Assembly: GCF_907164915.1 (NCBI RefSeq)
Contig: NC_061869.1
Location: forward strand, 25,017,445-25,081,444
Length of the DNA: 64,000 bases
Source of the DNA: Impatiens glandulifera
Taxonomy: Eukaryota; Streptophyta; Magnoliopsida; Ericales; Balsaminaceae
Direction of reading: 5' to 3'
The stretch's first letter is position 1. Each line of letters begins with the position of its first letter. Positions 24,493 through 36,805 of the stretch are shown piece after piece. Under the pieces are notes generated by a model that was given only the letters and a program-made list of their open reading frames with translations, did no database searches and was not told the DNA's origin. The translations under genes were made by a program, and so were the position numbers.

Positions 24493-27237
24493 TTATATTG
24501 GCTCTACGATGGAATCCAGGTTTTCTTCCTTTCTCAAAATATTTTCTTTTTCTTGAGGAAGGGACTGAAGGGGTTTATTTATGTAAGTGAGACCGGGCCC
24601 GTAAAAATGCAAGTTGCCTACGTATCTTCTCTCCTTTATTTTTTTGTACTGAGAAGATTCAGGTCTCCATAGTTCGTACATGAGTCCTTTTTCCATGTTG
24701 CAAGTTATACAAAACTTGTAATTGGATTATGTAGAGATAAACTTCTTTCAAGGTCAAGCTTTTAAACTGTTATTCACATGCTTTATATTATACAAATATC
24801 TTTTAAGAGAATTGAGATTGCTTGACGCAATGAACTCTTTACCTTCTAAGTTAGATAAATGGACAACTCCTCCAAAGAGGATTTTCTTAAGTAGGAAGGG
24901 TCCTTCCCATTGGGGTCGAAACTTGCCCCTAGGTTATAGGAGTTTCTGGATCCGTTTGAGGACTAGATCACCTTCTTTGAGGTTTCTAGGTTTGACCTTC
25001 TTATTGATAATGTCTAACATGCATTTTTGGTAGGCTTGGTTTTTTCATAAAACATTTAACTTCTTATCCTCCATTAACGTTAGTTATTCATATCGAGATT
25101 AGAGCTAGTCTTCTTCTATGACATGATTCTCAAAGAGTATTTTTAGAGTTGGAGTTTCAATTTTGATGGGTTGTACGATGTCTATGCCATAAACTAGAGA
25201 GTATGGAGTTTTGTCCTTCGAGGTTCGAACGATTGTATGATATCCCCATAAGGCGTATGACAGTTTCTCGTGCCAGTCCTAATACGTGCTTGTCATCTTT
25301 TTGATGATTCTAATCATGTTTTTGTTTTCCGCTTCGACCACACTATTATTTTGGGGTCTATAGGGTGATGACATGTGATGCTTGATCTTGAACTCATCGA
25401 GTAATTGCAACACTTTTCTTTGGAAGTATCTACTATTGTCTGAAATCAAGGCATGAGGAAATCCATATCTAGTGATGATGCTAGTTCGGATGAACTTTGC
25501 CACTTAAGATAATTTCAGAATCTTGTAAGAGGCTACTTTAACCCATTTGGTGAAGTAGTTTATACCGACGAGTATGAACTCATGTCCATTTAACGCGTGA
25601 GGATAGATTTCCCTTATTACGACAATGCCCCATATAGAAAAGGGCCAATGGATGTCATTTTGTAAAGGAGGAAGGTCGATGTATGCTTCCAGTTAGCATA
25701 TATTTTGCACTGATGACAGCTCCTTGCACAACTCACACATTTTTGTTCAAGATTTTGCTAATAATATCATAGACAGAGTATTTTCTTGGTTAAAGTCATT
25801 CCATTCATGTACGGACTACATATCCTTGCATGTACTTCTTCTATGATTCTCTTGGTTTCAGGATTATTTATGTAGAACATATTTTGACTGTCAAAAGATC
25901 AACGATAAAGCATGTCAGCAATACAAGCGTAGTTGGTGGAATACTAACACAACGACCTTCGTTCCTTAATTCGGAAGTGGGAAGGATATTCTCCATACTC
26001 AATGCACTTCCAAAGAGTATCGTACCAGGATTTATCAACGTCTTCACAGAAAGTGGCTGCTCCGAATCAAAAGCAGGTAATTGCTTTTGTCAAATTTTAG
26101 AGGTTTGACTTTGATTCCATTGGGAATTTAAGTTATGGCTACCAAAGTAGCCAAGGCATCTGTGAAGCGATTTTGACTTCCTATAGCATGAACAAATGAT
26201 ACTTGATCAAATTTGTTCATGTGTTTGGTCATGTGGGTGTGGTAGGGTTTCAAGTTTTTCCCTTTCACTTGCTACGTGCCATTGGCCTAAGATTTAACCA
26301 AGTTAGAGTCACCAACGACTTATAGCTTAATTGGCCCTTTTCGTATGCTAACTTGAGACCTGAGAGGCATGCCTCATATTTGACCTTGTTATTGGTGACG
26401 GGATACTCAAGTTTTATAGATATTGGGTTGTACGTCCCTTTCGGGTCAACTAACAAATCCTAATTCTATAACCCTGCTTTCCGGAAGCTCCGTCAAACAT
26501 CAGTTTCCATGCTAGAGAAATATCCCATTTGACGCATCATTCTGATCGAGGTGAGGCTAAACATACTAAAGTTAGTGTGTTTAGATGAGATTTACCTTCT
26601 AATAGGATTGGACATATCTTGAACCCGCTTAGTTCAACCTTAGGGGTGTCAATGTGGGTAGACCTTATGACTGCTGTGATGTTAGTTGTGCCATTGACTA
26701 TGATGACTTAGTTGTTGGCGATGAACCTGAGTTTTGGTAGAGTCTAAAGCCTTGGCTTGATGAAGCCATAGTATTCCTATGATAAAGTTATAGGAAAGTT
26801 GCATGTTGATGACTCAAAGTCAACTTGAAAGGGGATGCTGACCACTCGGACGGTGCACTTAAAGCAACCCATTATCTCGCGGTGAGTGCTGTCGAAACCT
26901 CAAACACTGGTCGGATGGTATTATCTTGTCTTGGGATACACCTATCTTCGCAAGAGTCCTCCAAGGACATATGTTGAGAGCGAATCCATTGTCTATCAAG
27001 ACCATTGGAATAGTCTTTTCCTCCATTTGCATAGAAATGTAGAGAGCTTTATCATGATTTGTTTTAGTTAATAGAAAATCATTGTCTTCGAAGCCAATCA
27101 TGTTGTGTTGCGAACTAGCGGATATGATCCCTACTAGTTCTTTTAGGGTGGTGTTAGCAGGGACGTTGGCCTTCCTTAACTCTTTGAGGATTGATTTCTT
27201 ATGCTCGATAGAGTACATCAAGATTTCCCAAATAGAA
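24493..27237 (-). pseudogene. Ty3/Gypsy pol remnant (protease, RNase H, integrase)
   Basis: Minus-strand pieces in Gypsy order. Protease lies at 27237-26859 (MVLIDNGFALNICPWRTL, a DxG-type active-site region). RNase H starts near 26500 (LMFDGASG; 26456-26265 NKVKYEACLSGLKLAYEKG). The integrase core lies at 25503-25279 (TRYGFPHALISDN, SSPYRPQNNSVVEAENK). Its C-terminal part is seen at 25030-24750 (LVLKRIQ, GKFRPQWEGPF in frame-shifted coding). Only about 400 bp lie between protease and RNase H, so the reverse transcriptase palm is missing. Protease directly continues the gag piece on the far side of the LINE insertion. Stops and frame changes are frequent. Confidence 0.82.
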
Positions 27238-27252
27238 ATGTTAGCATTTGTT
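27238..27252. repeat. LINE target site duplication, left copy
   Basis: ATGTTAGCATTTGTT, identical to 36791-36805. It marks the 3' end of the minus-strand LINE and is followed by its poly-A tail (T run on the plus strand to about 27263). Confidence 0.92.
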
Positions 27253-27403
27253 TTTTTTTTTTTGGGAAAACGACTTAGCGTCATTTCATTAAAAATTCCC
27301 AAAAACGGGAAAAAAAACCACGAGTTTAAGAGATCATTCTAGACAGGCCTAGAATGATTTTGAAGTCGTAACATTCTGAATAAAAGCTAAAAACATAAAT
27401 GAA

Positions 27404-30400
27404 TTATCTGTTTACAATGCTTTTAATTCTAGTGGGTTTAAAAAACGGTAAATTCCAGTTCCTGCAGATATTCCAGTTCTGCTCCGTGCTTGGAATTCCT
27501 CTCCACGTTCCCGCGAGGGCGCTGCAATCCGATACAATATCTTTCCATAACTCGTCAATGCTCCTGCGGGTTCTGTCATATACCCTTGCATTCCGTTCTT
27601 GCCAAATGTTATACACCACTGCTCCAAAGCCGCACTTGAACACGCTTGTTGCAAATCTATTTCCCTTGGCTTTGAGTAGTGCCGCTTCTTTGATTTCATT
27701 CCATTCGCTCGGGAAACTGATCAGCTCCAGGCTTTTATAGAATTTGTCCCAAAGCTCCGAAGCAATACAACAGCTCCCGAATAGGTGATCTATGATTTCT
27801 TCATTTCCTATGCATAGAAGACAGCTCGCGTCCGGGATGCTCATATACTTACTGATACGATCACGTGTGTTGAGTCTTTCCTAGAAGGCGAGCCATAGGA
27901 TGAACTGGTGTCGAGGGATAATCTTCGTTGACCATACAAGAGGAGCCCATTCTACTTTCTGCGCTTTTTCCCGGATTACCTCCCATATTTTCTTCAATAC
28001 CAGCTTCCCATTGTCCTCAGCTTTCCATTCATGAATATCCGGTCTGTCGTGTAGTTGTATGTTACTTATATGATCAAGTATCCTCTTTCCTTCTGGAATT
28101 CTTCTCAAGAGCAAGTTCCAATTCCCGTATTTGATGTCTCTGATTTTCGCTTTTGCGCAGTCCCTTCTGATACGAGTATTTTGAAACTGCTCCTTGTCGA
28201 TGATGGGCTGGTTTTCAAACCAAGGGTCGTGCCAGAATAGAGTGCCTTTCCCGTCCCCTAGTCGGATGTCATAAAGATCTGCAATATCGCTTCTTAGTTT
28301 AAGAATCTTTTTTAGAGACCAGCTCATACCTTCGTGAATTTTGCAGGTCCAGATGCTGGTTTCGTGTTTCATAAATCTCGTATGCACCCATTTGATCCAT
28401 AGTGACTCCTGATTGCGCTCCAAAGCCCACAGATGCTTGAAGGTTAGAGCCTTGTTCCACTCGATACAGTTCTTTAAGTCGATGCCTCCCTCGTCCTTCG
28501 GTTTGCAGAGAGCGGTCCATTTGACTTTCTTTCCTCCTCTTCCACTATTTCCCCAGATAAAGTTTCTCATCAGTGTGTCGAGTTCCTTCATTACCTTCTT
28601 CGGAATGACCATTTGCTGCGCCCAATAGCCAACTATGCCCATAACCACGGTTTTGATAAGTTCGATCCTCCCTGCATAAGAAAGTTTTTTCGCTGCCCAG
28701 CCAGATATCGTGTTTTTTACCTTTTCAATCAGCGGCTTGCAGTGTGAGATCTCGATCTGTTTTGCAGTTAACGGAATTCCTAAGTACCTTATGGGAAATC
28801 TGCCTTCCTTGATGCCCATGATGTTGAAGATGTCCTGTTTTGTTTCGTCCTTCACGCCTCCATAAAATGCCACACTTTTGCTTTCATTAATAGTTAAACC
28901 TGTTACCTCAGAAAAGAACGTTAGTGCAGCCCTAATAGTTTTAATGGAATCAACGTCCGCGTGCGCTAGAATGAACAAATCGTCAGCAAAGCATAAATGT
29001 GTTACCTCCTCTACCTCACAGAATGGGTGAAAGATGTATGGACGATTCTTTCGGAACATCGCGAAGATGCTCTCAAAGATCGCCATGATAGCTACGAAAA
29101 GGTAAGAAGAGAGGGGGTCCCCTTGCCTTACCCCGTTTTCACCTTTGAAATAGCCTCTGTGGACTCCATTGACGCTAACAACAAAGCAGGATGATGAAAC
29201 GCATTGCATAATCCAATCGATAAAAATCATAGGAAAAGCAGAAACAACCAGAAAGTCTCGAATGGCTTCCCATCTAACAGAGTGAAAAGCTTTCTTGATA
29301 TCTATTTTGAAAGCCACTCTCGGGGATATTTTCTTTTTCCCGTAGCCTTTTAATAGGCTCTGCATGAGAAGAATATTATGAGAGATTGTCCTACCGGGGA
29401 TGAATGCAGATTAATTAAGATTTATTATTTTTCCTATAACATTTTTAAAACGTTTAGAAATGATTTTGGAAATTATTTTATAAATCACATTGCAGCAGGA
29501 AATTGGTCTGAAATCTTGTACTTTCTCAGGTACCGCAGTTTTGGGGATCAAGGTTAGGACCGCTGTATTCCATTGCTTTAACATCTTCCTGTTTTTGAAA
29601 AACTCCAGAACCCCATCAGTAACATCTTTACCCACAACCGACCAATTATCTTTGAAGAACTGTGCATTAAACCCATCAGGACCCGAACTTTTATTCCCAT
29701 CAATACTAAACAGAGCTTCTTTAACCTCAACCTTCGTGACCACCCTTATCAACTCGCGACTATCTTCTGCAGAGATTTTCCTATCAATAATTTGATACAA
29801 GGTATTCAGGTGACTTTGATGCTGCTTTCTTGTACCCATAAGCTGCTTATAGAAATCAATAGCCAGATCTTGGACACCCTTTTGACCCTGAACATATTCA
29901 CCATCATCATTCTTCAGCCTGTACACATTGTTTCTCATGTTTCTAGCCTTGCATTTTCTGTAGAAGAAAGCTGTGTTTTTGTCACCCAACGAAAGCCAGC
30001 TCTGTCTTGATTTCTGTCTAACAAAATTCTCTTCAAGCAGACTCAGCTTCCTGAAGTTTTCAAGCGCATATCTTTCTGTTTCATTGAGTTGTTCATCACT
30101 AGCATCCCTTAATAACTTTTTCTGAACCTCTTCCAGTTCTTCTCTAGCAGCCAGAACTCTATTGTAGATATTGCTGAACTTCTTCTTGTCAAAGCTTTGG
30201 AGATGATTCTTCAGGAGCTTAAGCTTCTCAGAAACCCTGTACATGTTGGAACCTCTGACATCTGTTGACCATACACTTTCGAGGATACCCTTGAATTTAT
30301 CGTTATCCATCCAAAAATTGAAAAATTTAAAGGGCCTTTTGAACCTTTCTTCCTTTTCCCAGAACAATTTAATCGGGCAGTGATCAGATATACCCGGATT

Positions 30401-31054
30401 CAAAACATGAAGTTGACTTCTCGGAAATTGGTTAATCCAGTTCTCATTTACCAGACATCTGTCAATTCTACTTTTTCTAATTTGTTCATTCCCTCTCGTA
30501 GAAGACCAAGTGAAGAAGTTCCCAGAATTGGTAGGCTCGATACAACCCATATCTCTGATGCAGTCATTAAATTCAATCATATCCCGAGTAATTTCAGATT
30601 CTGGGCTACGATCAGATTCGTTTCTAGTTACGTTGTAATCACCGAGGACAGCCCAAGATTTATCAATACCGATCCAGTTTCTAAGACAATTCTAGAGGAG
30701 TCTTCTTTCCGTGCTTGAGTTGCTACCATAGATAATAGCAAGATTAAACACGATTCTTGTGATTCTGTCTTTGACCTCCACCAGGATTGCTTGATCATTC
30801 GAAAAAAGAGTCATCACCTCAACAACTTTGTTATCCCAAATAACCCAGATTCTGCCTGTTTTGTCATTTGAGTTATGAATGATTTCCCAGCTACTATCAA
30901 TACACAGTTTGATAACCTTCTCAACGTTCCGACTTTTGACTTTTGTCTCAAGAATACCCATAATAGTGATCTTCTGATTCTCAATGATCCTCCTAATTTC
31001 TTTACATTTTAGAGGGTCATTGAGTCCCCTTATGTTCCATGTCACTATATTCAT
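27404..31054 (-). pseudogene. LINE ORF2: endonuclease-reverse transcriptase, three nonsense codons
   Basis: A single frame of 1,217 codons with no frameshift, interrupted by TAG at 30692-30694, TAA at 29411-29413 and TAG at 27881-27883. The APE-type endonuclease comes first (MNIVTWNIRGLN, ILETK, LGDYN, GISDHCPI). Reverse transcriptase follows (SGPDGFNAQFFK, LIPKTAVPEKVQDFRPISCCN, VAFKIDIKKAFHSVRW, GVRQGDPLSSYLF, catalytic FADD near 28977-28992). A C-terminal zf-RVT-like region (27.9-27.6 kb) reads HQFILWLAF, CLLCIGNEEIIDHLF and CGFGAVVYNIWQERNAR. The product would nick DNA and copy LINE RNA at the break. The ATG overlaps the ORF1 stop as ATGA. Confidence 0.93.
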
Positions 31055-34000
31055 GAATGAATATAAGTGTTGGGTTCCTGACTTTCCAGACTGTCCTGGA
31101 CCTCTTCATCAGAGAAATCATAAGCATCACTTGCCTCACTATCCTCAATGGCTACAGTTTGATTACATGGAATACTATTGTCATTGAGTGAGGGTTGCCT
31201 CATGTAGATCTCATCTTCTCCCGTGATAGATTTAGTAGCTTCTGGATCCAGGATCTTTCTGCTTTGTCTTCGATTTTCATCTTGTTCTGCTTTAGTAGAT
31301 TTTTTCTGACTTTGAACCTCTTCACTACTAGATTCATGTTTGTTATCGATTTTTATTCGCCCTACTTCTGAATTAAGGCTCACTGCCTTATTCAAGACCA
31401 AATTATCTTCTTCTGCACTTGATATTTTGATTTCACAAAACCCAAGATTTCCCAGTCCATTTTCAAGAGCTTTTTTATTACTTATTCCAAGATTCTCCTG
31501 TTCATCATCTCGAAAGGTGGCTCTGAGCCCAAGGGTCAGGTCATTTCGAATTTTGATGACATTGGTTTTTAGGTTCCTGCTTGCATTCCTAGAACTGTGA
31601 AGAGTAGACTCACGACCTATTGGAGTGCCTTCAGATCCAATTTTGCTTATTTCATATGGGCCAAGTATTCCCCGTCCCATAGATCTTTGAATTTCAGAAA
31701 CTTTGGAACTAGGACATGTAGTTACTTCATGACCAGTTCTTTGATCAGTATTGGGATCGGTGGAGTTAGGACCAACAATAGTATCATCCACAATAATAGG
31801 ACTTGTGCCAGTATTATGACCAATATAGCCGGGATCAGCAATGGTTGCACACTTTTCATCAGGACCTGTAGTAGCAAGTCCGGTAGCTTGAGTAGTTTCA
31901 TGATCAACAAGTCCAAGACCAGACTTAATATGGTCAATATGGCTAGGAACAGTAGCTTTATGAGAAGCTCTAGGACTGGTGTGTCTATGTCCAGCTTTAT
32001 CAGGACCGATACCCTAACCAGGACTGACATTTTGAATAGGACCTATTCTTGAGAAAACAGAATCCCTAGGACCGGTGCCCTGAACATGACCAATATGATC
32101 AACGTTAGTAGGGCCAGCTTGTACCCTTACCCACTTCATTCTTTTTCCTATCTTCTTCCTTACCCTTATCTGTTCTTGCTTTTGGTTGCCCATCTTATCA
32201 TCCTTAGTGCGTTCATTGCTGTTAAGTTCAGACCTGTTCACATTTCTCTCAGCCTGAGCCTGGTTAGAGTCATTGATATCGCTTACTTGAGTGTTGTTAT
32301 TGGCCTTCGATTTTAGATTATTATTGACTGGACATTTATTCGTAGCGTGTGTGAAAGTGCTACACCATATACATCGATTTGGTTTCCATTCATATTGTAC
32401 TCCAATGTCAAATAAATTTCCCAGTCTATCTTTAAGTTCAAGCTTGATTGGAAGAGAGCTACTTGGATGGATTTCGACACTAACTCTGGCCACAGATGCA
32501 CGCTCATAACCTTCCATTGCTGGGTCAAACATAAGTGGTTTGCCTATAATGCTTGAAATATAGGCCAGGCCCATCGGGTTGCACATGTGTGGTGGAACAT
32601 TCTTGAGATTTACCCAGATTTGTTCAAGTTCAGGCGGTCTATGATTAGTATTAAGTTCTTCGCTCCACTTGTACAACTTGAATCTTTTTCCCCTGATAAA
32701 AGTATATTCGCTCTCTATGATCGACTTTATTTCGCTTCCATTCCTGAAGGATAGAAAGTAGAATCCGTGATCAATGATTGTGATCCTCTCTAGACCAGAG
32801 GATTCCCACTGACCCATCAACGTTCTTTTAACCTCAGCAAATGGTGCTTTCATGTTGCCCATAAAATGACCAACTATGACAAACTCCCATGCCTTGACAC
32901 ATTTTTCTTCAATTTCGGGTGGGAGCTCAAATCGGTGAGGATGATCAAGTGTAATTACCTTTGGGAATAAGGTGTCTATCTGGAATTTTCCCTTTTCTGG
33001 ATCGCTCATGGCATTTCCATTCCACACCTTTCCTTCTTGCCAAGTTTTATTTGGGTTGCTCATGATAGTGTACACCTTTGTTTTATTACATTTTGAAATT
33101 TCCTTCATGGCGTCAACCGTCCACTTGATCACTTCATCATATTGGTCTTTGTTGAAGAGATTCCAATTCTTTAGATAGTGAGTTTTGAACTGAGCATTCA
33201 TCTGATCATTTCTTTCTTGGGGCATCGTAATCTCTTGTTTATTAATTTGGAAAAATAGCTTCTTCATCTGGTTTCTCAGTCCTGCCAAATTTGCTATTTC
33301 GTTTTTCCTCATTGACCACGTTGGACCAGCAGTAAGATCCTTGTTATCATCCTGAGTATTTTCTTTGCCAGGAATTGCAGCAGTAGGAGGAGCTGAGGAG
33401 GTGACTGTTTCAGGGATGCTATCTTTCCTGACTTGTTTGTTCTTTTCGGCCCATCTAACCCTTATATTTCCCACAAAACCGTTGCCTTCAATTGTTCCGA
33501 TCTTCTTTAGAATATCCCCTTTAGTGCTCTTCTCTTGTGTATCAGTTTTCCTCTTTTGAATACTATCAATTGGCATTTCAGGATCCAGATTAACGAGTGG
33601 AGAAAACGCACCCAGGTTCAATATCTCAGAGTTAGCCTCGGGTGTCACAGTTTCCTTGGGATTTACTTCAACATTCTTCTTAGAACTTGAGTTATTTGCC
33701 TTCATGTTTTTCCTTTCTTTGATTTTCGATTCATTCTTACCCTTCTTAGCTGTTTTAGAATTATTCGATCTAGTTTCTTGATCGATCTTTTCAATTTCAG
33801 CACTTGTTTTGGAAGAATTATGTCTCTTTGCTTTTGGTTTGATCTTTGTTGCCGATATCTTCTTCATGGATTTATGATATTCGAGGTCGCATATTATTGT
33901 TTCATCATAGTCAGTGCTATCGTCTGATTCCAAATCAACATCTATGCTTTGGTTCTTTTGATTCGACCGGTGGCTCATAGCTTTGTTAGTAGATTTATTA

Positions 34001-35979
34001 TCTTGGCGATTAGGACCGGTAGAAGGTGGATATGTGATGTCAGGACCGACATTTAAAGAGATAGGACCGGCATTAGAAGAGTTAGGACTGACATTAGAGG
34101 ATCTAGGACTGGCATTAGAAGAGCTAGGACCAGCATTTGAAGAGCTATGACCGACGTTTGAAGAGCTAGGACCGGCATTTGAAGAGATATGACCAATGCC
34201 ATGAGTAGTTTTAGTGTATCCAGGACCGGCGTGTTCAGGATCAATGACTTGAATATTCATGTTATCCACCCTTGTTAGACCCAACTTTTTTGCAACCAAA
34301 TTATCTTTTTCAGACCCAGCCAAGCGAAAACCGTTGGCTAACCCCATATTAGACCCGGCCAAGCGAAAACCGTTGGCTAACCCCTCATCAGACCCGACCA
34401 AGCGAAAACCGTTGGCTAATTCTTCTAGTTTCATACATTCTTCACCTCTTATACCCTGACTTAAATTCTGACCCAACTTATTTGTAGCTTCCATGAGATC
34501 CATACCCAGACCCAGATTGTCATTCATGATGTCATCAATCAACGAATCAATATAATTTCCAGTCAAGCTTTCACCATTGGCTATACCAATCAAGTTCAGT
34601 TCATCATCCTTTATATCTGTATTATTAGGCTTTTCTAATTTAGCTGAATTTATTTCCATGAATAGCTCTAACTCAGATCCAATTTTTTCAGTATTTCCAG
34701 ATTCTGTTAGACTATGTCCTTTAATAGTTTCAGCTAGATGTGCAGGCTGTTTAGAAGATCCTGCAATTTTAGCCTCAGTTTCAGAATCCTGGGCGCATTT
34801 AGTGTCTTCTGTCCAACCTTTTTCAAGTCTAGTACATAGTTTGGATATCTGACTTTCCATTTGATCCTTAGCAGGATAGGTAGACTTAACATTCTGATCA
34901 TTAATGGAACCCGAGACTTTTAGATTTGCAAGATTTCTCATTGTAGAACAAGACTCTGAAATTATATCATTCTTTGGACCTAATGGACTCTGAGCAGCTG
35001 ATATCTCCAACCCTGTAGAGGCAATTTCAAAATGATCTATTTTGCCCAGTGTAGCATCCTCTTTAGTAGGACCGGTAAAATTTGTTTTCTGATATTTCTC
35101 TGCACCTGAATTACCCAAACTGTCATGTTTTCCTGCTTCTGAAACTGACCCCGACCTTGTAATATTCTTTGAACCTATTAATTCTCGATCAACAGTCTTA
35201 TTCAGCTCTGTCATACTTACCTCAATAGGAACACCAGTACCAACTTCAGTAGGATCATTCAAAACAGACATAAATCTCAGCATAATGTTTTCACCCGATT
35301 CAGAAACAGACCCCAATTTTGAACTTTCAATAGGACCCAATAAACCTGTGCAATTTATGTCATTTTCCTGCATTATCTTAGAGTCTTTTTGACAGATTAT
35401 CTCCAACATTGGGACTGAATTTTCAGCACAAGCGACCCGATTGTCATCAATTTTAACAAGTCAAGATTTCAAATCCAATTTCCCAACAGAATGACCGGTC
35501 AGGTCTAGGGTACCAACCATCGACTCTAACGGTCCATTCTGTGCAGCAAGTCCAGTAACAACAGAATTTTCTGGAATTAAAGTCCTATCATTTCTATATG
35601 CAGTACTGTCTTTTCCTATCAATTCAATCCTATCATTTCTATTATGAACATGCATATTGTTACAGTATAAATCCCCAATAGAACTATTCTCATGTAATTC
35701 ATCAGCATGTGGAAAAGAACTCATACCCGATGATGTATTTGGCATAGAATCAATAGGCGCATCTTCTCCGTTGTTTAGGACTTCATCCATGATTTCTGGC
35801 TTCTTCTTCCTGGGATTGTTAAGAGACCTGCGAGTTCGTCTATCAGACCTAGCCTTGCTGCTTGTCGACGGCCCCTTCAGCACCTTCTTAGGATCATCAG
35901 GGCGGATTTGAAGGACGCCCCTTGCCCGAGTAACTACACTGGACGGGCGCGTACCAGTCATTGGAAAGATCAAGCGCAA
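31051..35979 (-). pseudogene. LINE ORF1: very long RNA-binding protein gene, two nonsense codons
   Basis: A single frame of 1,643 codons from ATG 35979 (MRLIFPMTGTRPSS) to TGA 31051-31053, interrupted only by TGA at 35461-35463 and a stop at 32014-32016. A DUF4283 domain lies at about residues 1029-1185 (AWEFVIVGHFMGNMKAPF, RPPELEQIWVNLKNVPPHM). A CCHC zinc knuckle follows at about 1202-1215 (CIWCSTFTHATNKC), the usual plant LINE ORF1 core. About 1,000 residues of acidic, Ser/Asn/Lys-rich sequence precede it. These include three copies of a 16-residue LANGFRLAGS repeat and about seven 8-residue SSNAGPS-type repeats. Some 430 similar residues follow. The family protein binds LINE RNA. The N-terminal extension is far longer than usual. 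Confidence 0.88.
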
Positions 35980-36790
35980 ACTGCCTAATCTTCAAAGGAG
36001 CCACAGAGGTTGGAATTCTGCAGCAAAGGGTGGGCGCAAACAGCACGATTGGAAACCAATCACACCGGAACGGGGGCTTGAAAATAATTGCTCAAACAAG
36101 AAAGGGTTTAAGCAATTTTGGAACGGTCTGTAGCTACGAAAGCTTCCTCCAGACCGAACACTTGATTCAAACGGCGATAAAGAAGTTCAATGGAGACCTA
36201 CCCGCGCCTCGCGGTGTGGTTTGATGTCCCGACCGAGGTCCGAACTAACCTGTAAACGAAAAGTGAGAAGAGGAGGGCGACCGACGCCGATTTGACGTCA
36301 AGTCTCTGCAGAAGGGGGTTTGACGAAATGTTCCGGTAAACGGTAAGAGAAGATGACCGTGACCGTTCCTTGCACAACAGAACACGTTCCAGAGGGCGCA
36401 CGACAACCGATCGAAGGTGCTGGAGGATGGCGGCTGACTTCCAATGTAGAAGCGCGGTCGCGGCAAGAATCCGTGTCGTTTGTGTTGTTCGTGCCGATCG
36501 TGTCGATCGTGCCGAATGTGCCGATCGTGCCGATTGTGCCGATCGTGCCGAAAACGACCTAAATATCCGATCTAGAAACTATAATCGTGATTTCTCCCGA
36601 TTCCTCCGTTCAAATTGAAATTCCTTCGGTCAGATTGTAGGGGGGAAAGAGACGCATCTACTAGAGAAATTTGAGATCATTCCGACGTCAAAAGCTCCGG
36701 CGGCGTTGATGTGCCGGTCGTGCCCGATGTGAGAAAAAATCTCCAGAGAAAATTTCTCTCTCTAAGTGCGTTTTGAAATTTTTAAAGATT
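35980..36790 (-). promoter_or_regulatory. LINE 5' region with a GTGCCGATC minisatellite
   Basis: About 810 bp, GC-richer than the surroundings, upstream of ORF1. In LINEs the internal Pol II promoter lies here. At 36486-36552 a run of about seven 9-10 base units (GTGCCGATC and variants) is visible. Short frames on both strands (36353-36618) arise from that repeat and are not taken as genes. Confidence 0.6.
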
Positions 36791-36805
36791 ATGTTAGCAT
36801 TTGTT
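36791..36805. repeat. LINE target site duplication, right copy
   Basis: ATGTTAGCATTTGTT, identical to 27238-27252, at the 5' end of the minus-strand LINE. Confidence 0.92.

Larger units (their letters stand above)
27253..36790 (-). mobile_element. L1-type LINE, full length (~9.5 kb)
   Basis: Bounded by 15-bp duplications ATGTTAGCATTTGTT and inserted into the Gypsy gag-protease junction. The minus-strand layout is an ~810-bp 5' region, ORF1 (35979-31051), ORF2 (31054-27404), a ~140-bp 3' untranslated region and a short A tail. Complete 5' and 3' ends show it was not 5'-truncated, as most LINE copies are. It is longer than the 6-7 kb I would expect for plant L1 elements, mainly because ORF1 is very long. 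Confidence 0.92.

Noticed and set aside
36353..36618. Plus-strand frames with VPIVSIVPNVPIVPIVPI- or CADRADCADRA-type repeats
   Set aside because: The repeats come directly from the GTGCCGATC minisatellite in the LINE 5' region.
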